From: Streptomyces katrae
Lineage (GTDB): Bacteria > Actinomycetota > Actinomycetes > Streptomycetales > Streptomycetaceae
Reading direction: 5' to 3'
DNA length: 27,441 nt
Assembly: GCF_000966975.1 (NCBI RefSeq)
Contig: NZ_JZWV01000095.1
Span: forward strand, 1 to 27,441
In this document: piece after piece, positions 1 to 7,235 of the stretch
How the letters are laid out: the number at the start of each line of letters is the position of its first letter
Numbering within the stretch: the stretch's first letter is position 1
Notes under the pieces: generated by a model
Database searches by the model: none
What the model was told of the DNA's origin: nothing
What the model saw: only the letters and a program-made list of their open reading frames with translations
Translations under genes and position numbers: made by a program

Positions 1-341
1 GCGACCGCCTGTTCGGCGACGGTGGCGCGCATGGTGTCGACGGAGACGGCGACGCCTTCGGAGGCGAGGCCGCGGACGACGGGGACGACGCGGCGGAGTT
101 CCTCGTCGGCGTCGACGCGGGTGGCGCCGGGGCGGGTGGACTCGCCGCCGACGTCGACGAGGTCGGCGCCCTGGGCGACGAGGTCGAGGCCGCGCTTGAC
201 GGCGGCGGTGGTGTCGAACCAGCGGCCGCCGTCGGAGAAGGAGTCGGGGGTGACGTTGACGACGCCCATGACCGCGCAGCGGTCCCAGTCGGGGAGCCCG
301 GCCACGTGGCCCCTGGGAGCGGGTCCGCGGTTCGTGTTCAT
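1..341 (-). CDS. folP: Dihydropteroate synthase, 5' part (cut by window edge)
   Basis: Catalyses condensation of p-aminobenzoate with hydroxymethyl-dihydropterin pyrophosphate to dihydropteroate in cytosolic folate synthesis. Only the first 113 codons are present; the gene runs off the left edge. Seen: the pterin-loop motif VNVTPDSFSDGG (N29-G39), the second loop motif GGESTRPGA around residues 65-73, and SVDTMR near residue 100, all diagnostic of FolP. The ATG at 339-341 was chosen because it gives a short N-terminal extension (MNTNRGPAPRG) before the core; an internal ATG just ahead of GVVNVTPDSF is possible but would remove the first strand. It lies downstream of the lysyltransferase-like gene on the same strand, separated by a hairpin. 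Identification is secure; the rest of the protein is not visible. Confidence 0.95.
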   Translation of the reverse strand, partial: MNTNRGPAPRGHVAGLPDWDRCAVMGVVNVTPDSFSDGGRWFDTTAAVKRGLDLVAQGADLVDVGGESTRPGATRVDADEELRRVVPVVRGLASEGVAVSVDTMRATVAEQAV

Positions 342-370
342 GGGGTCCAGGGTAGATCCCGTGCAGCGGA

Positions 371-402
371 ACGCCCCCGGGCCCTGGTGGGCGCGGGGGC
401 GT
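371..402 (-). terminator. Hairpin between the lysyltransferase-like gene and folP
   Basis: ACGCCCCCG (371-379) pairs perfectly with CGGGGGCGT (394-402). Inside it GCCC (381-384) pairs with GGGC (389-392) around a TGGT loop, with a single G/G mismatch between the two stems. It lies directly after the stop of the upstream minus-strand gene, so a terminator role is likely; there is no clear T-tract, as is usual in Streptomyces. Confidence 0.6.
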
Positions 403-416
403 CGGAGCGGCGGTGG

Positions 417-2264
417 TCAGGCGGCCTGGACCTCGCGGTCCTGCTGGGACGGGATCGTGGTCGCCGTGTGGGCGCAGGGGCGGGGCGGCTTCGGGCGGCG
501 GCGGCTCTCGAAGAGGCGGGGGAGGGCCAGGGTGACGAAGCCCTCGGCCTGCATCACGGCGAAGCCGATGCGGGGCAGGTCGCGGTGGTGGCGGTAGACC
601 ATGAAGCGCGGCTCCCAGCGGGGGCGGAACTTCTCATTGAACTTGTACAGCGACTCGATCTGGAACCAGCGCGAGAGGAACACGAGCAGGCTGCGCCAGG
701 CGCGCAGGACCGGGCCGGCGCCGATCTTCTCGCCGCGGGCGAGGGCCGCGCGGAACATCGCGAAGTTCAGGGAGACCTTCTCGATCTTCAGCTCGGGGGC
801 CTGCTGCAGGGCGGCGACGATCAGGAGCTCGTTCATGCCCGGGTCGGCGCCGCGGTCGCGCCGCATCATCTCCAGGGACATGCCGTCCTTGCCCCAGGGC
901 ACGAAGTGCTGGATGGCCTTCAGGTCGCCGAACGGGCTGCTGTCGCCCTCCTCCACGCGGTGGGCGGTGGCGATGATGCAGTCCCCGTCGTCCGGGTCGC
1001 CGATGCGGCCCAGGGCCATGGAGAAGCCGCGCTCGGTGTCCGTGCCGCGCCAGGCCTCGGCCGCGCCGCGCACCTGGGACAGCTCGAACTCGTTCAGCTC
1101 GCTGACCCGGCGGACCTTGGTGGTGTAGCCGTTGCGTTCGATGCGCTTGACCATCTGTCGGACGTTGCGCATGGGGCGTCCGGCGAGGGAGAAGTCTTTG
1201 ACGTCGACGATGGCCTCGTCGCCGAGCTCCAGGGCGTCCAGGCCGGTCTCGCGGGTCCAGACCTCGCCGCCGGTCTCGCTGCAGCCCACGACGGCCGGGG
1301 TCCAGGAGTGGGCCTTGGCCTCCTCCATGAACCGCTCGATGGCGCCGGGCCAGGCCTCGACGTCGCCGACGGGGTCGCCGGAGGCGAGCATCACACCGGA
1401 GACCACGCGGTAGGTGACGGCGGCCTTGCCGCTGGGGGAGAAGACGACGGCCTTGTCGCGGCGCAGCGCGAAGTGGCCGAGGGAGTCGCGGCCGCCGTGC
1501 CGGGCGAGGAGCTCGCGCAGCTTGGCCTCGTCGTCCGCGGTGAGCTGCGCGGCCGGGTGCTCGGGGCGGAAGGCGAGGTAGATGGTGGTGACGGCGGTCA
1601 GCATGCCGAGGGCGCCGAGGGAGTAGCCGACGGTCCAGCTCACCCGTCCGGCGTAGTCGACGGGGCCCTCGAAGCCGAAGAGGCCGTAGACCACGTGGGT
1701 GATCTGCTCGTAGAGGCTGGGGTGGCCGACGACCTTGTTCGGGTGGACGTTGACGATCACCAGGCCGAGGCCGATGGAGCCGGCGCTCATCAGGACGAAG
1801 TTCGCGAGCGCCTTCCAGCGGCTGCGCGGGTCCGGGAGGGCCTTGAATTCACCCTGATGGCGTACGAGCAGTGCGAGGAGCACCGCCGAGATGACCACGC
1901 TGATGATCGAGTGCCGGTAGACGAACTGCGCGACCGCGCCGGCCGGCAGCAGGACGACGGCGGCGCGCCAGGCGCGCCGCTTGTTGCGCTTGAGTCCGTG
2001 CGCGAGCAGCAGGATCAGGACGCCCGCGCTGATGGAGAGGGCCGCGGCGAAGGGGCCCAGGGAGCCGGGCAGCACCTCGGTGACCGCGTGGAACCGGCTG
2101 TGGCGGAATCGCGGGAAGACGCCCGCCGCGATGTCCAGAAGGCCGACGATCATGACGGCCGTACCTACGAGACCGGGCACCGACTCCGGCTTGGGTCCGC
2201 GGAAGATTCGCCGGACCCTACTCGGAACCTGTCCCGACTTATCGCCATCTATCCTGCTAGACAT
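417..2264 (-). CDS. Membrane phosphatidylglycerol lysyltransferase-like protein (MprF/DUF2156 family)
   Basis: Probable integral membrane aminoacyl-phosphatidylglycerol synthase: it would transfer an amino acid (lysine in characterised relatives) from aminoacyl-tRNA to membrane phosphatidylglycerol, lowering envelope negative charge. The 615-aa protein has about six hydrophobic segments in residues 30-235, followed by a cytosolic GNAT-like DUF2156 domain (about 240-575). The domain carries the family hallmarks GDPVGD and SLNFAMFR and a conserved segment around RPMRNVRQMVKRIE. The tail (FESRRRPKPPRP onward) is low-complexity and basic. Unlike mycobacterial LysX there is no lysyl-tRNA synthetase fused to the C-terminus. 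Start ATG at 2264 has GGGAAG six bases upstream. It is divergent from the esterase gene. Family call is firm; the amino acid transferred is unknown. Confidence 0.88.
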   Translation of the reverse strand: MSSRIDGDKSGQVPSRVRRIFRGPKPESVPGLVGTAVMIVGLLDIAAGVFPRFRHSRFHAVTEVLPGSLGPFAAALSISAGVLILLLAHGLKRNKRRAWRAAVVLLPAGAVAQFVYRHSIISVVISAVLLALLVRHQGEFKALPDPRSRWKALANFVLMSAGSIGLGLVIVNVHPNKVVGHPSLYEQITHVVYGLFGFEGPVDYAGRVSWTVGYSLGALGMLTAVTTIYLAFRPEHPAAQLTADDEAKLRELLARHGGRDSLGHFALRRDKAVVFSPSGKAAVTYRVVSGVMLASGDPVGDVEAWPGAIERFMEEAKAHSWTPAVVGCSETGGEVWTRETGLDALELGDEAIVDVKDFSLAGRPMRNVRQMVKRIERNGYTTKVRRVSELNEFELSQVRGAAEAWRGTDTERGFSMALGRIGDPDDGDCIIATAHRVEEGDSSPFGDLKAIQHFVPWGKDGMSLEMMRRDRGADPGMNELLIVAALQQAPELKIEKVSLNFAMFRAALARGEKIGAGPVLRAWRSLLVFLSRWFQIESLYKFNEKFRPRWEPRFMVYRHHRDLPRIGFAVMQAEGFVTLALPRLFESRRRPKPPRPCAHTATTIPSQQDREVQAA

Positions 2265-2416
2265 CGCTTCCCGTTGCTCCGCGAGAGATCATGTGGCCGA
2301 AGGCCGCGACAGCCTCCGGGGTGTGGTGCGTCCACTAGGACGACATCGAGGAGGAGCGGGTTCACTCTTCCGTCGGAAAAATCCAGTCCTGCCATCAGAA
2401 AGTCGACTGACTGCTC

Positions 2417-3526
2417 ATGGGTCTCACCAGTAATGCCGTTCTGGTCCTGGCCATCATCGCGGGTGTAGCGCTGTTCGCGGTGACGGTCTGGCTCTGGCCG
2501 AAGCTCTCGGGCCGCACCTGGCGGTCGGTCCTCGGCCGGGTCGGCCTCCTGCTCGCGACCCAGCTGGCGCTGTTCTCGGCAGTCGGTCTCGCCGCAAACA
2601 AGTCGTTCCTCTTCTACGGTTCCTGGGCCGACCTGTTCGGCCAGCAGACGTCGATCGGCAAGGTCGTCGACCACTCGATGAGCAGCAAGGACATCAAGGT
2701 CCTCGACAAGCAGAAGCTGGACGTCCCCGGCGGCGGCCAGCCCCAGGTCGGTGGTCAGATACTGAAGGTGGCCATCACCGGGGAGAAGTCGAAGATAACG
2801 AGTCCCGGCTACGTCTGGCTCCCGCCGGAGTACTTCCAGCCGCAGCACAAGGACAAGAACTTCCCCGCCTCCATCGTCCTGACGGGTTACCCGGGCACCG
2901 CCGAAAACCTGATCAAAGGGCTCAACTACCCCATGACGGCCTTCAAGCAGGCCAAGCAGGGCAAGATGAAGCCGATGATCCTGGTGATGCTGCGGCCGAC
3001 CATCGCGCCGCCGCGCGACACCGAGTGCGTGGACATACCGGGCGGCCCGCAGACGGAGACCTTCTTCGCGCAGGATCTGCCGCAGGCCATCCAGGGCACG
3101 TTCCGGGTCGGCAAGAAGCCGCAGAACATGGGCTTCATCGGCAACTCCACGGGCGGCTACTGCGCCCTGAAGATCGCCGCGCACCACCCGCAGACCTTCG
3201 GCGCCGCCGCGGGTCTGTCCGCGTACTACAAGGCGGCGGACGACCCGACGACCGGTGACCTCTTCCACGGCGACGAGAAGTTGAAGAAGGCCGCGGACGT
3301 GCTGTGGAGCGTGGAGAACAAGAAGCCGACCGGCACCTCCTTCCTCGTCACCACGAGCGAGAAGGGCGAGGACAACCTGAACGACACCAAGAAGTTCATC
3401 AAGCTGGTCAAGGGTCCGGACCGGGTCTCCTCGATCATCCTCGACAGCGGCGGCCACAACTTCAACACCTGGCGCCGCGAGATCCCGCCGATGCTGGTGT
3501 GGATGAGCAGCCGTATGCAGGCCTGA
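2417..3526 (+). CDS. Membrane-anchored esterase, antigen 85/esterase D-type alpha/beta hydrolase
   Basis: A 369-aa hydrolase or acyltransferase with two N-terminal membrane segments (about residues 7-26 and 42-60) and an extracytoplasmic alpha/beta-hydrolase domain. Seen: the nucleophile elbow GNSTGG with Ser244, and His347 in SGGHNFNTW close to the end, at the spacing usual for a Ser-acid-His triad. The acid is probably in the TSEKGEDN segment. The fold resembles the PF00756 family (esterase D, mycobacterial antigen 85). The ATG at 2417 lacks a strong Shine-Dalgarno sequence. It shares a 152-bp divergent control region with the lipid lysyltransferase-like gene, which suggests a common envelope role. 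Substrate is unknown; a mycolyltransferase role is unlikely because Streptomyces lacks mycolic acids. Confidence 0.85.
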   Translation: MGLTSNAVLVLAIIAGVALFAVTVWLWPKLSGRTWRSVLGRVGLLLATQLALFSAVGLAANKSFLFYGSWADLFGQQTSIGKVVDHSMSSKDIKVLDKQKLDVPGGGQPQVGGQILKVAITGEKSKITSPGYVWLPPEYFQPQHKDKNFPASIVLTGYPGTAENLIKGLNYPMTAFKQAKQGKMKPMILVMLRPTIAPPRDTECVDIPGGPQTETFFAQDLPQAIQGTFRVGKKPQNMGFIGNSTGGYCALKIAAHHPQTFGAAAGLSAYYKAADDPTTGDLFHGDEKLKKAADVLWSVENKKPTGTSFLVTTSEKGEDNLNDTKKFIKLVKGPDRVSSIILDSGGHNFNTWRREIPPMLVWMSSRMQA

Positions 3527-3541
3527 GGCCGCAGGCAGTAC

Positions 3542-3558
3542 CGGGCGGTTACCGCCCG
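3542..3558. terminator. Small inverted repeat after the esterase gene
   Basis: CGGGCGGT (3542-3549) and ACCGCCCG (3551-3558) are perfect complements separated by one base, so the effective loop is three bases after opening one pair. It lies 15 bases after the esterase stop and may act with the stronger hairpin that follows. Confidence 0.4.
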
Positions 3559-3568
3559 CGCTCCATCG

Positions 3569-3591
3569 GGGCCCGACGATGCGTCGGGCCC
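3569..3591. terminator. Bidirectional terminator between convergent genes
   Basis: GGGCCCGACG (3569-3578) and CGTCGGGCCC (3582-3591) form a perfect 10-bp stem with an ATG loop, followed on the plus strand by CTTCGTC. It lies between the converging esterase and ABC ATPase genes and would serve both strands. Confidence 0.75.
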
Positions 3592-3595
3592 TTCG

Positions 3596-4561
3596 TCATG
3601 CCGCGGGCGGCTCGGCCCGGCGCAGCGCCCGGTGGACGCCCTCCGGGGTCAGTACGCCGACCAGCGCGCCGGAATCCGGGTCCGTGACCCCGATCCGGCC
3701 CGCGTCCTGCTGGAGCAGCGCCGCGAGGGCCTCCCGCAGCGAGGCCCCCAGCGCCACCGTGGCCGCCGGTTCCTCACCGTCCGCCGCCGCCGTCAGGTCG
3801 GCCTCCCCGACCGGGGTGACCGCGAGCCGCTTGAGGCCCCGGTCGGCGCCGACGAAGGAGGCCACGTAGTCGGTGGCCGGCGCGCCCAGGACCGCCGCCG
3901 GGCGGGCGAACTGCTCGATGGTGCCCTCCCCGTAGACCGCGATCCGGTCGCCGAGCCGGACGGCCTCCTCCAGGTCGTGGGTGACCAGCAGGATCGTCTT
4001 GCGGACCGTCTTCTGGAGGGCGAGGAACTCGTTCTGGAGCCGCTCGCGCACCACCGGGTCCACCGCGCCGAACGGTTCGTCCATCAGCAGCACCGGCGGG
4101 TCCGCCGCGAGCGCGCGGGCGACGCCGACGCGCTGGCGCTGGCCGCCCGACAGCTGTTCGGGGTAGCGGCTGCCGAACACGGCCGGGTCCAGGCCGACGA
4201 GTTCGAGGAGCTCGGCCGCCCGGGCGCGGGCCTTCGCCTTCGGGGTGCCGGTCAGCTGCGGGACGGTGGCCGTGTTCTCCAGCACCGTCTTGTGCGGGAA
4301 GAGCCCGACCTGCTGGATGACGTAGCCGATGCGGCGGCGCAGCTCGACCGGGTCGGCGGCGGAGACGTCCTCGCCGTTCAGCAGGATCCGGCCCGAGGTG
4401 GGCTCGATGAGCCGGTTGACCATCTTCATGGTGGTCGTCTTGCCGCAGCCGGACGGGCCCACCAGCGTGACCAGTTCGCCCTCCGCGACCTCGAACGACA
4501 GGTCCTCGACGGCAGTCGTCCCGTCGGGGTACCGCTTGGTCACATGCTCGAATCGGATCAC
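3596..4561 (-). CDS. Betaine/choline-type ABC transporter ATP-binding protein (OpuCA/ProV family)
   Basis: Cytosolic ATPase that would power the importer encoded by the divergent permease-lipoprotein operon. Product 321 aa. Seen: Walker A GPSGCGKTT with K41, Q-loop, signature LSGGQRQR, Walker B VLLMDEPFGAVDP, and H-loop VTHD. The C-terminal part after the ATPase (about 235-321) contains a CBS-like piece ending GRIGVTDPDSGALVGVLTPEG, as in OpuCA-type proteins that sense ionic strength, but only about one repeat is recognisable. The GTG start at 4561 was chosen because VIRFEHVTKRYPDG begins exactly at the ABC domain and GGGGGAGG lies 8 bases upstream. The frame stays open for another 1.1 kb upstream only because of GC bias. 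It overlaps no neighbour and ends at the shared terminator. Confidence 0.92.
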   Translation of the reverse strand: MIRFEHVTKRYPDGTTAVEDLSFEVAEGELVTLVGPSGCGKTTTMKMVNRLIEPTSGRILLNGEDVSAADPVELRRRIGYVIQQVGLFPHKTVLENTATVPQLTGTPKAKARARAAELLELVGLDPAVFGSRYPEQLSGGQRQRVGVARALAADPPVLLMDEPFGAVDPVVRERLQNEFLALQKTVRKTILLVTHDLEEAVRLGDRIAVYGEGTIEQFARPAAVLGAPATDYVASFVGADRGLKRLAVTPVGEADLTAAADGEEPAATVALGASLREALAALLQQDAGRIGVTDPDSGALVGVLTPEGVHRALRRAEPPAA

Positions 4562-4620
4562 CCCGCCATCCTCCCCCACGGGTGCGCTCGGATGGGCGAA
4601 GGCTTTGTGAGGGGAGTGTT

Positions 4621-4630
4621 GCACGTGTGC
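4621..4630. promoter_or_regulatory. Imperfect palindrome in ABC divergent control region
   Basis: GCAC-GT-GTGC, an inverted repeat with CACGTGT in common with the perfect palindrome 60 bp downstream. It lies 60 bases before the GTG of the minus-strand ATPase gene. Possible half of a paired operator; function is inferred only from position and symmetry. Confidence 0.3.
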
Positions 4631-4688
4631 GAATGATTCCGGCCAATGCGGGCGGCGGGGGTTATGGTCGCACTGGCCGGGTCTTCGG

Positions 4689-4700
4689 GTACACGTGTAC
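4689..4700. promoter_or_regulatory. Perfect 12-bp palindrome upstream of permease operon
   Basis: GTACACGTGTAC is fully self-complementary and lies 23 bases before the chosen permease start, between the divergent halves of the transporter. Position and symmetry fit an operator for a dimeric regulator. No regulator gene for it is visible nearby. Confidence 0.4.
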
Positions 4701-4723
4701 GGGCAGGGAAGGGGGTGAGCGGT

Positions 4724-5416
4724 GTGGCGGTACGGAACTGCCTGGTGGCGAACGACTGGATCTGCTGGGACTACGTCACCTCCCGTGCCCCGGAACTCGC
4801 CGACGCCACCCTCGAACACGTCTGGATCACGGCGGTCTCGGTGCTCATCGGTGTCGCCGTCTCCGTGCCGCTGGCGCTGCTGGCCCGCCGCGGCCGCCGC
4901 TGGGCGGCCCCCGTCCTCGGCCTGACCACCCTGCTCTACACGATCCCCTCGCTCGCCATGTTCTCCCTGCTGCTGCCCCTCTTCGGGCTCTCGGCGGCGC
5001 TCGTGGTGACCGGCCTGGTGCTGTACTCGCTGACCATCCTGGTCCGCAACGTGCTGGCCGGGCTGGAGGCCGTCCCCGAGGAGGTCCGGGAGGCCGCGCG
5101 CGGCATGGGCTACGGCCCGGCGCGGCTGCTGTGGCAGGTCGAACTGCCGCTGGCGCTGCCCGCGCTGCTCGCCGGGGTGCGGATCGCGACGGTCTCCACC
5201 GTGGCGCTGACCACCGTCGGCTCCATCGTCGGCAAGGGCGGGCTGGGCAACCTGATCGCCCCGGCCGTCAGCAGCTCCTTCAAGGCCCAGGTGCTCACCG
5301 CCTCGGTGTTGTGCGTGCTGCTCGCGCTGGTCGCGGACCTGCTGCTGCTCGGCCTCCAGCGGATGTTGACCCCCTGGACCCGTGCCGGGCGCCCGGTACG
5401 CGTGAAGGGGGCCTGA
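4724..5416 (+). CDS. Betaine/choline-type ABC transporter permease (first)
   Basis: Inner-membrane subunit of the importer, 230 aa. About five to six hydrophobic segments are visible, starting with TLEHVWITAVSVLIGVAVSV. The EAA loop that contacts the ATPase is EAARGMGYGPARLLWQVELP, characteristic of OpuCB/OpuCD and ProW. The GTG at 4724 was chosen because GGAAGGGGG lies 8 bases upstream and the product then starts MAVRNCLVANDWICWDYV, close to relatives. The frame is open back to an ATG at 4646 and another GTG at 4715, but the longer start would put the palindromic control site inside the gene. It is the first gene of a three-gene operon, with four bases to the next start. Confidence 0.9.
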   Translation: MAVRNCLVANDWICWDYVTSRAPELADATLEHVWITAVSVLIGVAVSVPLALLARRGRRWAAPVLGLTTLLYTIPSLAMFSLLLPLFGLSAALVVTGLVLYSLTILVRNVLAGLEAVPEEVREAARGMGYGPARLLWQVELPLALPALLAGVRIATVSTVALTTVGSIVGKGGLGNLIAPAVSSSFKAQVLTASVLCVLLALVADLLLLGLQRMLTPWTRAGRPVRVKGA

Positions 5417-5420
5417 GGCC

Positions 5421-6095
5421 GTGGGAGTCGTGGGGAAGGCCTTCGGCTGGCTGGCCGACGGCGCCAACTGGTCGGGGGAGAGCGGTGTCTGGCACCGGCT
5501 CGCCGAACACCTCCTGGTCAGCGGGATCGCCCTCGGCGTCGCCTGCGTGGTGGCCCTTCCGGTGGGGCTGTGGCTCGGGCACGTCGGCCGGGGCGGGGCC
5601 CTCGCGGTGAACCTCTCCAACGTGGGCCGGGCCGTACCGGTGTTCGCGGTGCTGGCCCTGTTCATGGTCTCGCCGCTGCGCAGCGCCGGCTACCTGCCGA
5701 CCGTCGTCGCCCTGGTGCTGTTCGCCGTACCGCCGCTGCTGACCAACGCGTACGTCGGCATGCGCGAGGTGGACCGCTCGGTGGTCGAGGCGGCCCGGGG
5801 CATGGGCATGTCCGGCGGGCAGCTGTTCTGGCGGGTGGAACTGCCGCTGGCCCGGGGGCTGGTGATGACCGGTCTGCGCTCGGGCGCCGTGCAGGTCATC
5901 GCCACCGCCACGATCGCCGCGATGGTCGGCCAGGGCGGCCTGGGCCGGATCATCACCGCCGGCTTCAACACGTACAACACCCCGCAGGTGGTGGCGGGCG
6001 CCCTGCTGGTCGCGCTGCTGGCCCTGCTGGTGGAGGGCCTCCTGGTGGCGGCGGACCGGCTGCTGCCGGGGCGCGGCCGGCCGGCACCGCGCTGA
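5421..6095 (+). CDS. Betaine/choline-type ABC transporter permease (second)
   Basis: Second membrane subunit, 224 aa, homologous to the first permease over the EAA loop EAARGMGMSGGQLFWRVELP and the downstream segment QGGLGRIITAGFNTYNTPQVV. Several strongly hydrophobic helices are present, including VSGIALGVACVVALPVGLWL. GTG start at 5421, four bases after the preceding stop, with AAGGGGG at 5405-5411 as ribosome site. Having two different permeases plus a lipoprotein and one ATPase matches the OpuC-type rather than ProVWX with one permease. Substrate within the quaternary-amine group cannot be fixed from sequence alone. Confidence 0.9.
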   Translation: MGVVGKAFGWLADGANWSGESGVWHRLAEHLLVSGIALGVACVVALPVGLWLGHVGRGGALAVNLSNVGRAVPVFAVLALFMVSPLRSAGYLPTVVALVLFAVPPLLTNAYVGMREVDRSVVEAARGMGMSGGQLFWRVELPLARGLVMTGLRSGAVQVIATATIAAMVGQGGLGRIITAGFNTYNTPQVVAGALLVALLALLVEGLLVAADRLLPGRGRPAPR

Positions 6096-6144
6096 GCCCC
6101 TCCGCCTCCGTCGCCTTCCCCCGATCTCCGAATCCCCAAGGAGC

Positions 6145-7137
6145 ATGATGAGCAAGTCCACGCGCATCCTCGGCGCGACCCTGGGCGCGGTGGCCCTGAC
6201 CGTTTCCCTCACCGCGTGCGGGGGCGACAGCCTGGAGAAGAGCAAGGACGGCGGCTCCTCCGCCCCCGCGTCGGCCGCCGCCGGCGGCGGCAAGGGGAAG
6301 CTGGTGATCGGCGCGGCCGGCTTCACCGAGTCCAACGTCCTGGCCGAGCTCTACGCCCAGCTGCTCAGGCACGCGGGCTACGGCACCTCCATCACCACGG
6401 TCAGCAACCGCGAGCTCTACGAACCCTCCTTGGAGAAGGGCGAGATCGACGTCGTCCCGGAGTACGCGGCCACCCTCGCCGAGTTCCTCAACGCCAAGGT
6501 CAACGGCAAGGACGCGCCCAAGGACAAGCCCGTGGCCTCCAGCGACGCGAAGGCCACGGTGGCCGCCCTGGAGAAGCTCGCGACCCCGCTCGGCATCAAG
6601 CCCCTGGAGGCCGGCGAGGCCGTCGACCAGAACGCCTTCGCGGTGAGCGCGGAATTCGCCCGGAAGAACAATCTGAAGACGCTTTCCGATCTTGGTAAGT
6701 CCGGGCTGAAGGTGAAGATCGCGGCGGGTGACGAATGCTCCGTGCGCCCCTTCTGCGCGCCCGGGTTGGAGAAGACGTACGGAATCCAGGTTTCCGGTAT
6801 CGATCCCAAGGGCGTGGGCACCCCGCAGGCCAAGCAGGCCGTCAAGGACGGGGCGGACCAGCTCGTGCTGACCACCACCACCGACGCCACCCTGGACAGT
6901 TTCGGTCTGGTCCTGCTGGAGGACGACAAGAAGCTCCAGAACGCGGACAACGTCCTGCCGGTCGTCAACGCCAAGCGCGCGGGCTCCCCGGACGTCGCGA
7001 TCGCCCTCGGCGACCTCACCAAGGTGCTCACCACGGCCGACCTCGTCGAACTGAACCGCAAGGTGGACGCGGAGCGGGCGAAGCCGGCGGACGTCGCGAA
7101 GGCCTATCTGGAGTCCAAGGGCCTGCTGGCGAAGTAG
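6145..7137 (+). CDS. Betaine/choline-type substrate-binding lipoprotein (OpuAC/OpuCC family)
   Basis: Extracytoplasmic binding protein of the importer. The N-terminus is a lipoprotein signal: KSTRILG, a hydrophobic stretch, then lipobox LTAC with Cys25 followed by GGDS. A Ser/Ala/Gly-rich tether (about 33-50) leads into the binding domain, with the family segments GAAGFTESNVLAELYAQLL and KGEIDVVPEYAATL typical of OpuCC-like proteins. Total 330 aa. Two ATG codons occur in tandem (6145 and 6148); AAGGAG at 6138-6143 sits only one base from the first and four from the second, so translation may begin at 6148. Last gene of the operon; a strong hairpin follows. Confidence 0.93.
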   Translation: MMSKSTRILGATLGAVALTVSLTACGGDSLEKSKDGGSSAPASAAAGGGKGKLVIGAAGFTESNVLAELYAQLLRHAGYGTSITTVSNRELYEPSLEKGEIDVVPEYAATLAEFLNAKVNGKDAPKDKPVASSDAKATVAALEKLATPLGIKPLEAGEAVDQNAFAVSAEFARKNNLKTLSDLGKSGLKVKIAAGDECSVRPFCAPGLEKTYGIQVSGIDPKGVGTPQAKQAVKDGADQLVLTTTTDATLDSFGLVLLEDDKKLQNADNVLPVVNAKRAGSPDVAIALGDLTKVLTTADLVELNRKVDAERAKPADVAKAYLESKGLLAK

Positions 7138-7165
7138 CGGTTACATGATCGATGGCCAATTGAGC

Positions 7166-7201
7166 GGTAACCGCCCGGCAAGAGATTGCCGGGCGGGTAC
7201 C
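7166..7201 (+). terminator. Strong terminator after the transporter operon
   Basis: CCGCCCGGCAA (7171-7181) pairs perfectly with TTGCCGGGCGG (7186-7196) around a GAGA tetraloop. Past one mismatch the stem continues with GGTA (7166-7169) against TACC (7198-7201). A competing arm, GCGGTTAC at 7138-7145, can pair with GTAACCGC at 7166-7173. Confidence 0.85.
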
Positions 7202-7222
7202 CCACGCGGGGCCCACGCCCTG

Positions 7223-7228
7223 TAAATT
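7223..7228 (+). promoter_or_regulatory. Candidate -10 box for a leaderless transcript
   Basis: TAAATT fits the Streptomyces TANNNT -10 consensus and ends seven bases before the ATG at 7236, which has no Shine-Dalgarno sequence. An A/T-rich patch here stands out from its surroundings. No good -35 is visible. Confidence 0.4.
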
Positions 7229-7235
7229 TCAGGCC

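Noticed and set aside
306..2468. Long plus-strand open frame opposite the lysyltransferase-like gene
   Set aside because: Antisense shadow; the minus strand has membrane helices and family motifs.
4562..5665. N-terminal extension of the ABC ATPase to about 690 residues
   Set aside because: The extension is antisense to both the control region and the first permease, is low complexity, and lacks a start with a ribosome site; GTG 4561 has one.
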